From NCBI RefSeq assembly GCF_000516985.1, contig NW_006917096.1, positions 1,101,606 to 1,165,605 of the forward strand: a stretch of DNA of 64,000 bases, written 5' to 3'. This DNA is from Pestalotiopsis fici W106-1 (lineage: Eukaryota; Ascomycota; Sordariomycetes; Amphisphaeriales; Sporocadaceae). The notes beneath the pieces are model-generated. The model had not been told where the DNA came from, ran no database searches, and was given only the letters and a program-made list of their open reading frames with translations. This document shows, piece after piece, positions 9,493 through 18,434 of this stretch (position 1 is its first letter; each line of letters starts with the position of its first letter). Position numbers and translations under genes: made by a program.

Positions 9493-10881
9493 TTAGTTGC
9501 TGGGAGCAGGGCCGGCAGGGGCGCTGCCGCTAGGAGGGGGCGGAGGGACGCCCGAGGGGACGCCGGAAGGAACACCAGAAGGAGGAGGTCCGGTGGGACG
9601 AGGAGCGTCGCTGTCCTGGCGAACCTTGACCTTGAGAGTCTGCGAAGGAGGCAAGGCCGAACCGCTGGGAGGAGGCGGGGGAGCAGAGGCACCGCTAGGC
9701 AGAGGAGGAGGGGTGCCAGAGGGAGGGATACCCGAGGGAACGCCAGAGGGAGGCGGGCCGGTAGGAGCGGCGTTATCCTGGCGAACCTTCAGAGTCGGGG
9801 AAGGAGGCTGAGCGGAGCCGCTGGGAGGAGGCGGGGGAACGCCCGAGGGGACACCCGAGGGAGGGATGCCAGAGGGGACACCGGAAGGCGGCGGGCCAGT
9901 GGGCTGGGGAGCATCACCGTCCTGGCGGACCTTTAGAGAGGGAGACGGGGGCTGAGCAGCACCGGCCGAACCGCTAGGAGGAGGCGGGGGAGCAGAGACG
10001 CCGCTGGGCAGAGGAGGGGGGGTACCCGAGGGGGCAGGGCCGCTAGGAGCACCGCTAGGAGGCGGGGGCAGACCGGAGCCTTCCTCCTGACGCTTGGCTG
10101 CGGCGGTAGGGCGAGGAGCATCCGAGGGGGGAGGGCCGGTCGGCGCGGGGCCCGAGGGCGGGGGACCGCTAGGAACACCGCTGGGAGGCGGAGGAGGAGC
10201 AGAACCCTCCTCTTGACGCTTGGCAGCAGCAGCGGTAGGACGAGGAGCGTCAGAAGGAGGAGGTCCAGAGGGTGGAGGACCAGGAAGGAGCAGGGCCGCT
10301 AGGAATACCGCTGGGAGGCGGGGGAGGGGCAGAGCTCTCTTCCTGGCGCTTGGCAGCGGCAGTAGGACGAGGAGCATCAGATGGAGGTGGTCCAGATGGC
10401 GGGGGACCAGAGGGTGGAGGACCGCTGGGAACGCCACTGGGGGGAGGTGGGAGATCCGAAGCGTCCTGGCGTGCAAGCTTGGCAGCAGCCGTAGGCTAGA
10501 AAGTTCAGTTGTTAGCTTTTGGTCAAAGATTATATAGATTATATCTGTGCCATCATCACTTACAGCAGGGAAGTCTGAAGGAGGCGGGCCAGTAGGAACT
10601 CCCGAGAAGTCTGGGGGAGGTCCACTGGGAATGCCGCTGGGAGGGGGAGGAAAGTCGCTCTCTTGACGAGCCATCTTTGCTGCCGCACTGGGAGCGGGAG
10701 GAAGGTCGAAGCCAGAGGAAGGCGGTCCCGTAGGAGCAGGTCCCGAGGGAGGAGGTCCCGAAGGAACTCCAGAAAAGTCGGGAGGCGGCGGCAAGGAGCT
10801 GCTCTCCTGGCGAGCTGCAATGTCAAAGGGGGCAGCAGCCACAGAGGCAGCAAGAACTGCCACGGTTGTGAAGAACTTCAT
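9493..10881 (-). CDS. secreted proline-rich protein of nine tandem repeat units, frameshifted
   Basis: The ATG at 10881 opens a signal peptide (residues 1-17, MKFFTTVAVLAASVAAA). Nine units follow, each beginning with Arg-Gln-(Glu/Asp) after a basic or small residue and continuing with PPPPSG, GVPSGPPPSG and similar blocks. A clear intron lies at 10496-10563 (68 nt: GTAAGT donor, CTAACAAC branch, TTTCTAG acceptor). Splicing keeps units 1-4 in frame, but an extra base at 10282 then leads to a stop at 10250-10252, while units 5-9 lie in the frame that stops at 9493. An unspliced transcript stays open for 462 residues, with about 85 residues of wrong-frame sequence in the middle. The Lys-Arg sites before units 4-6 resemble Kex2 sites; units 1-3 have Ala-Arg and 7-9 Val-Arg. 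The likely role is a secreted or wall-associated protein, or a precursor of processed peptides. This is inference from architecture, with no known family recognised. Confidence 0.7.
   Translation of the reverse strand: MKFFTTVAVLAASVAAAPFDIAARQESSSLPPPPDFSGVPSGPPPSGPAPTGPPSSGFDLPPAPSAAAKMARQESDFPPPPSGIPSGPPPDFSGVPTGPPPSDFPAVSDDGTDIIYIIFDQKLTTELSSLRLLPSLHARTLRISHLPPVAFPAVLHPLVPRHLDHLHLMLLVLLPLPSARKRALPLPRLPAVFLAALLLPGPPPSGPPPSDAPRPTAAAAKRQEEGSAPPPPPSGVPSGPPPSGPAPTGPPPSDAPRPTAAAKRQEEGSGLPPPPSGAPSGPAPSGTPPPLPSGVSAPPPPPSGSAGAAQPPSPSLKVRQDGDAPQPTGPPPSGVPSGIPPSGVPSGVPPPPPSGSAQPPSPTLKVRQDNAAPTGPPPSGVPSGIPPSGTPPPLPSGASAPPPPPSGSALPPSQTLKVKVRQDSDAPRPTGPPPSGVPSGVPSGVPPPPPSGSAPAGPAPSN
9621..10812 (-). 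repeat. coding tandem repeat array, nine units of 123-165 bp
   Basis: The arginine codons that open the nine units begin at 10812, 10668, 10471, 10348, 10218, 10092, 9927, 9783 and 9621. After removing the 68-nt intron, spacings are 144, 129, 123, 130, 126, 165, 144 and 162 bp. All are multiples of three except 130, which locates the single-base insertion between units 4 and 5. Units 1-3, 4-6 and 7-9 form three subfamilies by their leading residues (A-R, K-R, K-V-R). Confidence 0.85.
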
Positions 10882-13655
10882 ATTGAAGAATGGAGATATC
10901 AGGATCTCGACGGTGAGAAAAGAATGTCGAGCAGCTAGGCTGACTTGACGAGTGGCAGCCGGCTGCTATAGTTCAAAAATGGAACGATGGAAATACAAGC
11001 GAAGAAGGGATGGTTTTTTTTTTGTTTGTTTTGTATTGAAGCTGTTTTTTTGATGCTCTGGAGAATATTTCGAGTCGGGAGGATGAGAGGACTCTCGAGT
11101 CTTCTTATAATCAGAATTGACGACGTGATTTGAGCAATGACTCTCGTCATGGTTGTATGATGCCGCAAGCCATTTCTTTTTTCGATAACCCTAGTCGCTT
11201 GCTTCATTCGTCATTATCATAACGTTATACTTAGCCTCAAAATCATCCCCAGCTGAGGGTCAGTGGGTCCCTCAGGTTCGCAATATACTCTAGACGACAG
11301 ACGAGTGCTCCGCTGTTCTCAGACAAGCGCTGGGTTGACGATTGCGTGGAGGGCAAAGTCTCAGCTCAGCCAGAGTCCCAGACTCCCAGCCAGAGAACGG
11401 ACGGTTGGTTGTGGACGGTTGACTTCAGCTCTGAGCGTCAAGCAACATGGGGACTTTGTTGGCTTGCTTTCTCTCAGATCGTCTCCATGGTCCCGCCAAG
11501 ACCCAGTGGGATCCCTCAATCCGAGTGGGCTTTGCTCCAGAGAAAGAGCAAGACAAGCTCACGATATTGGTGCCGTCGATTTACTGGGTGGACCCTTATG
11601 CCGGCAGTCATTGTCACGGGTCAGGGATGTCCCAGTGAGCCTCAACGGGCCGCCATGCGCCCTGACTGGATGGCAGAGACGGTTCACGGCAAACGACCAA
11701 AAGGCGAATTGCAATGTGTACTACTTTGGGCTGTGCTTGCTGTGCTGTTGACAAAACGCCGCTATTGTTCTGGCTTCTTGTGGAGTCTCCGATGCCGTAT
11801 GCTGTTTAGAAAATCCCCGGTTGCTACCCAGTGCAAAGGTGTATAAGCCGTACTATAATCCAGTCTAGAACTTAACCCATGTATAGAACCCACCCAATCG
11901 GACGGTCCACCAACCAGCGAGCCAGACTGGTTTGGGCTACGCGCAAGCTGTTCCAAACGCGGTGACGCGGCCCTGCGTCAATTTGGCCCATGATGAATTC
12001 ATGGCATGACACGCTGCTGTGGCTATAAACGCTCTGCCCACGAGGCTGGTTCGGCTGCATTTAGTATCTCCCCGCAAAAAAAATTGCTTCCATTGCCAAA
12101 CCCCCGGCCTAAGGCGGTGCTAAGTATAAACCATCTCCTGTAGATCCCGTGTTTCACCTTGCGCTTGCTCAGGGCCAGTTTCACAAAAACGCCTTCAAAA
12201 GTTCCTTCGTGGAAAGAACACACAATGAGATGATATGTGCCCGTCGTCCCATGTTTCCTCGTTGCTTCTTGTCTCGAGTCGTGTGTACATCAATGGAGAG
12301 GCTTACGACGAGAGCAGCCCGCTCTCAGCCGATCGACGGCAAGCTCGCATGTGCTGCGCATGCCCGCTCTTTTCTGCACGCGTGTTTAACCAGACTGATC
12401 TTCATCTGATCTACAATATTGAACGCGCGTGTGGCTTTTTACCAAGCAGCGTGGCAGGTGAGTAAGCCAGGAACCAGGAGCTGATGTGCCATTGTTTGGT
12501 TTAGACCGGCCAGTAAACTATGTATTGGGCTGCAGTGGTGGTTGGCTGGCTGGCCCATCTCGCTTCTCGACCCTACCGGGAAAGAGGAATTGGGTACCGT
12601 GCCGGCAGACCATGGTCCGTTGCCTTGTCGGGAGCCCACCTGCCAACCTCCGGTGCCCCGGTGCCGGTGCTACTCTTGCAATGAACTCATATCCCGTCAC
12701 TCAATCACAAATCGCGCGAGAGCGCCGATCGGTGGGCGTGTCTCCATCGGGGGCTCATCCAAGGCAAATTCTTGTTCGAGAAAATTATGGAGCCCATTGT
12801 CGTCACACACTGGCCACCAAGTTGTCGTTCGCCCTGTTTGTTGTCTGTCGACACAAACTTGAGAGTGTTACCAGCCAATCCAGCTTCCACGTTGCCCCGA
12901 CCTTCTTGTTTCTGTTCCTGACAAAAACTTGCCTTGCGTATTCTTTCGACGGGTCCTGCGATGACGATCATTACGCAGACCGCTTGGGGCGCACGGTATC
13001 ACCAAAGGTACCAACCAGATGTAAACAGGCTGCCGATGATCATTTGAAAGAACTTGCCTGCTGCAGTGTGTGCGATATCGGATGTGTTGGCTGCTAGTGA
13101 AAACATGCTGGCAATCTATTATAACTCACAGGTGGTCTCACTTTAGATACTGTTACACAGTAATTTACATCACCAGAGCAGCCAAGGATTACCCTCAAGG
13201 TTGATGGACTAAGCAATGCCACAATCTTATTGCTTGTTGATCCCTGGCTTGTGAGGCTGGTGTGCTGTCTTGTGGGTAGTATGCTTGACTTTCAGATCAC
13301 CATGGGCATATAGACTGAGATTACCACTTACTGGCAAAATCCAGGGCCAAAAGCACCTCTCGAACATTTCTACATACCTTGGCCAATTCAAAATCGTGGT
13401 CGTATGGTATAAATTAATGATTATTCATTACTTTGGACATTGGCATTTTCGTACTTTCATATTACTGAGGCACTGAAATTCGCAATCGGTATGTTTCATG
13501 GGACGTCAAACTGGTTGGTATATTGTCTGCAGAATTGTTTCCCAACCCTTATTGGATCTCAATGTGTCCAGAGAACGCCAAATGGTCATACATCCTTGAA
13601 ATCATACGAGGCCAATTCGAACGTACTTTTTTGCGCCTGAGAAGTGACGCTCTGA
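10882..13655. other. 2.8 kb intergenic interval
   Basis: The upstream region of the secreted repeat protein occupies the left end. ORFs of up to 203 codons occur but have atypical, Cys- and Trp-scattered composition, no domains and heavy overlap on both strands, so I do not call them. No RNA gene or transposon feature was recognised. Confidence 0.45.
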
Positions 13656-14507
13656 CTAGGGATAGCCGGACGTTACCTCAACGTCTAGAGGCTCTGTTTC
13701 CTCCAATCCATAGGGAAGTATGAAATTTCGCAACTCTCGTGCATCCACCGTCTTTTCGTCGTGTTCCTTGGTTGAGAACTGACGCATGAACGACGGACGT
13801 GCAACAACATGCACGTGTAGATGAGGCACGGACTGGTCGGGCCAAAGATGAAGTCCATAGTTGAAGTCATCAACCTTGAGTTCGCGGGCGACAGACTGCA
13901 GGCAGTCCCAGCGGTTGGTCGACTCCGTGGCTCGATCTTTGGCTTTCTGTACCTCCTCCTGGAACCGTCGAGGGTTCGAATCTCTGTCTGATTCAACATC
14001 CTTGATCTGTACTTGTGCGTTTTCATTGATAGCATTGCGTTGATGCTCTACAACTTGAGTTCGAAAGGAATGATTGGCACATTCTACGCCCCACCTTGAC
14101 TCAAAGAGGCTAATGATATCGTCAATGATATTGCAGTTATCTGGAGTCAATGATACCCCGTTGAATATCTGCGCCCTGGGAATACCAAGAAGATGGATGA
14201 AGGACATGCCGGCCTTTTTGGGATCCTTGGGGTGCTGTTGCGTATCAAAAGAGTGAAGGTTGCCAATGATGAGGGCCTTGTCGTTTTGTGCAAACACCAC
14301 AGGGTCTGAATCCAGCAGCTCGTCCGGCTGGAAACAGTTGGACTTCTTGATCCACTTCTGGGCATCTCGATACTCGTGATATTGATCCCCGCGCAGGTAC
14401 GCATCAACGTCGGCCTGTGCCTCTGGGTACGACCAAAACAAGTTGTATTGGTCCCGGATCTTTTCGACTTTGTTGGTGAAGTAAACGTCTTTGCTGGTAA
14501 GTGTCAT
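13656..14507 (-). CDS. HIT-like domain protein
   Basis: An intronless gene of 283 residues starting at the ATG at 14507; the same frame is open further upstream but without an ATG. Near the C-terminus the histidine triad reads VPHLHVHVVA with His229, His231 and His233, preceded by the strand-like LHLWPDQS. This identifies the HIT superfamily (nucleotide hydrolases and transferases acting on nucleotide phosphoester or phosphoramidate bonds). The first 200 residues are longer than in a minimal 110-150 residue Hint or Fhit protein and include a charged segment around 165-185 (RDSNPRRFQEEVQKAKDRA) that may be an insertion between HIT halves. The exact substrate is not predictable. Family is firm, function open. 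Confidence 0.85.
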   Translation of the reverse strand: MTLTSKDVYFTNKVEKIRDQYNLFWSYPEAQADVDAYLRGDQYHEYRDAQKWIKKSNCFQPDELLDSDPVVFAQNDKALIIGNLHSFDTQQHPKDPKKAGMSFIHLLGIPRAQIFNGVSLTPDNCNIIDDIISLFESRWGVECANHSFRTQVVEHQRNAINENAQVQIKDVESDRDSNPRRFQEEVQKAKDRATESTNRWDCLQSVARELKVDDFNYGLHLWPDQSVPHLHVHVVARPSFMRQFSTKEHDEKTVDARELRNFILPYGLEETEPLDVEVTSGYP

Positions 14508-17500
14508 CTTGTCTGATCGGGGTTCGTTGCTGATCTGCTTCAATAAGGAATTGTGCTATATGCTTCTGCGTCCTCCTGCCAAATCGCACCGTTAAATACA
14601 GCGCAAAGTTGGACTCCGACACACGCTTCTCTGACTTGTTGTGATTCATTCATGGTGAGGGTGGAAGCGCTGCCTCATAGACCAACTTGACGATTGTGCA
14701 TTGAAGAGTAGCGACTCCGTTAGTTGTCGAAACGTTGTTGTGTCAATAGGGCAGGGATGAAAACAAAGAAAAAGGGAAAAATCTGGAAATGGCGGAAGAG
14801 CAGACAAAGAGCCAGGACGTTTTTCATTGACAAGTCAGCTAAGCAATGGATGGCGCAAACACTAAGGGGGTAGGCTAACACGGTGCTCTTTGTTCGCATG
14901 AGTAATGTATTTGATGGGTCTGAGGAATGGCCTGCTGACATTGTCAGAGAGAGCAAACTCGACATGGGGGGAAAAAGAGCCAAGGCCGGCCGGCATCTAA
15001 CGAGCCAACAGGCGACACCCAACAGTTGTCTATTTGTCTATTTGTGACTTGGGGATTGTAGATTTTGTGCCTCGTTGTTGTAGTCTCATTTTTCTTGCAC
15101 CACATGCAAAATTTACCAAGCCACGAGTCACAATAAAGTTGCATGCCATAAGATGCATGAAATCCAAATTTGAACCGTGCCCACAAATCGGCTAGCCAAT
15201 TGAGTGGTGGCGGGCTGGCGCAGCTAGGCAGCCATTTGCTAATACCCGAGTGGAGCACAAGAGTATAACATCTCTAAAAATTGTGGGCATATTTCCAAAC
15301 ACCTGGTTGGTCTTTCTGCTGAGCCGCCATTGGAGATGCATGTGTAGATTTTGGCTGCTAGGTATGGGGCAGACAAGAGGGAACTCTGCATGTCCTTTTT
15401 ATCTTCCCGTAAAGGCGACCCATCCTATGCTGTCAAGAACCGTGAATCAGTCTTGTTCCCATCTGATTGCCCAGCAAGGCATCAAAGTAATCCGGTGTAT
15501 TCACATCTTTACAGCCTCGCAGCCTTGCCCTCGCCAATTTAGACCTCTCTCTGTATCTCCATCAAGATTCATTGCTTCATTCCGGTCTCCACACCCACTG
15601 TCAATAAATATCGGAACGGACTAATGTCTATAGACCTACCAGAACACGCACACTGCCTGAATGTTCCTCAGCACTGGAACTGGAGTCATTTGGTGTTATT
15701 GCATTGACATGTTATTTCCTGACAGGATGTGTAGCTGGAGAAATAGAGTAATAGTGAATTCAAACTGACGAACATGGTACCGAGTGCGTTAAGGTATTTG
15801 CATTAGACCATTGCAGGAGTCTCGTCAGAGTAAATCCTCGGAGTAAAGTAAAGTGATTGAGGTGTCGATGCAAGTGCAGACGGTAGACTACATTGGCCAT
15901 CAAACAATGGCAGCTTAATGACGCAGGTCAAATGGCATTGATTGTAGCTGCACAGAGATCGACCACAGCTAGTGTGAGAAGCCTTCGCAAGGACAATCGA
16001 TAAGTCAATGGAATAATCAATAGGTGATGCCTGCCAAGTGGTGAAAAAAATGGGATAATGGCAGAATGGAATAATCAAACCGCCGCCTGCAAACGGGGCC
16101 CGGCAGAAATCAAGACTCTACATCTCCTGACCCGGCGCCTTCCAATTTGTCGATTTTGCAACTTCCAACCCACAACTTCCTTCACCTTCCCAACTTCGAT
16201 CCGAGTGCTTGCAGGACTTGCGCCCGCCGTGTCGGTCCAGATTGAATTTGGTACTTCTGTTCTTATTTTTCAAGAACCCATCGTTGACAGTCTTGTCCTT
16301 CTTCGTCGCCATCAACATCACACTTTCCATTGCCAACTGCTGTCAGAGCACTTGCCCTCTGGCTAAGTGCTGGACAGACGGGCTCATTTCTGTCGTCGGA
16401 GCTCTTGCGCATCCAACCTTTTCTTTCACTCCGACCGCCACATCACTCCATCGTCGACATTGACAACATCGCACCAAGCGCCTCGAATTCCTATCCCAAT
16501 TTTGCGACGAGCCGTCAGAGATCCACCTCGGGATCTTGTATGTATACTGTTGCTGTTTGCTCTGTGTACTTGTCGACGCCGATTCTTTTTTTGGGTGAGT
16601 TTTGATCTCTGCACAAATTTTCGCCTACCTGCCAGTTTTCGACTCATCGTCGTCAACGTGTCTTTTCGCGCGCCTTCACGTTCACGATAGCTTCATTCTG
16701 CGCCTGCATCTTTGCGACAGCTTCACTCCGTGCAACTGCCTCCACGATGGCTTCATTGCGCGCCTTCAAGTTCTCGCTTATGGAAGCCCATGCCAAGTGG
16801 CCCAGCTACAAATTCAACAACAAAGTCCAGACTCTCAGCCTTTTCATTATTCACAATCAACACACATTATTTTCACTCCTCAACTTCAGAACCATCACTC
16901 AACCATTCTCAACCTATCCACCATTCACAATCACCACTACGTATCCCCACAACACTGGCATTCTCAACAAGACCCGTCTCCAAGCAGCGGGTACATATAC
17001 GTTGTTGAGAGTGTCTTCCACCTCTGCTCGCGTGTCTGCACTCCCCCAAGGTGCATACTGCTCGCCTGCTCGTTTTCTTGAGTGCATTCTCCAAGCATCT
17101 CATATTTCCAAGGGCGAATTTCGCCATCGAACCACCATATACCTTCCTATCTTGACTGATTCTGTCCCTTTACCACCAACCAACACCATTATTCAAAGTC
17201 ACACACATCTACACATTTACCCATACACACTCTTACCTGAGTCAAGCACATCTCTCCAAAGCTATATACGTTCTCGGCAGTTCACGGTCAAGCAGAGGTA
17301 GTCCACTGCCTCCGTTCGAACTACACGGAACTTATATGGTACACATTCAAGTTCACTGCCTCCGTCCGAACTTCCCAGAACATATATGGTGCATCTTCAC
17401 GTTTACAGCGAATTTCGCCATCGACCATTACCCATACCTTCCTTGATTGCCTTGGTCCTCTGACTATCACCTTTCAACCACTCCTCAAAGCCACATATAC

Positions 17501-18434
17501 GCCTTGAACCGTTTAGGTCAAAGCACCTTGCACTCCTGCTTCCGCCTGAGCGTTCAAGGACGTATATTGTGCGTCTTCACGATCTCCAAAGTCCATACTG
17601 CGCACCTTCACTTTGACAACGAAGTCCGTCGTTAAGCATACCTTCCTCGACTGCGGTTGTTCCCTCCTCATCACCCTCTCCCTTTACTCAAGGCCATACA
17701 CATCTTACTAAGTTCACAAAGACCAAGTGATATTACTACTTTCGTCTGAACCCAAAAGACCTTACCTGACAAACAACTACAATATTTCCTTGCATCCGAA
17801 TTTGGTTCTCACCATAATACTGTCTGTGTTGGTCTGGACTTAGCCACTCCTTTCCAAATCACCACTGCCTTCCTTCCGTCTTAACTTTTATTCCGTCTGA
17901 ACCTTTCCCACTCTTCAGACCACCAGATCTCCTTCTATCTGCTATCAGCGTTCATTTATCTTCCACCAATATCCCCTGGTCTAGCCCTATCCGATACCCG
18001 TATCCTTGACCATTATCTGGTCTACCGCAACCATGATGACGAGAAAGGAGCTCATCAGACGCTTCTACTCGAGGCTCCAGAGCTGGCAGCATCGAGATGT
18101 TGCTGTTCGAAAGCATGGCATGGCCGAAATCAAGAAGTTTCTCAAGAATCATCCTGGTTGCGCTCAAGTTTGGGTTGATTCTGTCCCGGAAGCACATCTG
18201 ACTGAGGAGGCAACTATGTCTTTGCAATTGCCTCGTTTTCTACAATCTCAGCTGGATACGCAGGCGTACTTTGCTAACGCTGTCAGACCTTCTGAACAGG
18301 TTTGCGTCACACTACGATTCGCCGCCGCACATCTTTCCACTTCTCAGGGCTGTTCGTTTCCGACGCTGTTCCGTGGAGTTGAAAACGACGATAACCAGAG
18401 AAGCTTCTGCGTGTTTGCCTATCTCGACATCGAG
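14508..18434. other. intergenic region and long pyrimidine-rich leader
   Basis: From 14.5 to about 16.1 kb I see only chance ORFs. From about 16.1 to 18.4 kb the plus strand becomes strikingly C/T-rich, with many short upstream ATGs, 50-bp degenerate repeats and an exactly repeated 17-mer (17114-17130 and 17408-17424). This looks like an unusually long 5' leader or promoter of the gene beginning at 18435. An open frame from 18033 runs in frame into that gene and could be an N-terminal extension. Confidence 0.45.
17304..17580 (+). repeat. 50-bp tandem and dispersed degenerate repeats
   Basis: Two adjacent 50-bp units (17304-17353 and 17354-17403) share a CACTGCCTCCGT start and a TATATGGT-containing end. 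A third, more diverged unit lies at 17531-17580, again starting CACT and ending GTCTTCAC. They sit in the leader of the downstream gene. Confidence 0.7.

Noticed and set aside
11263..11846. Overlapping plus-strand ORFs of 160-166 codons
   Set aside because: Two frames are open over the same bases with equal quality and no domain; chance in GC-balanced DNA.
12486..13097. 203-codon plus-strand ORF
   Set aside because: No start context, no domain, irregular Cys distribution and antisense ORF of similar quality.
13965..13985. T-arm-like GGTTCGAATC motif
   Set aside because: Lies within the HIT-protein coding sequence and has no acceptor, D or anticodon arms around it.
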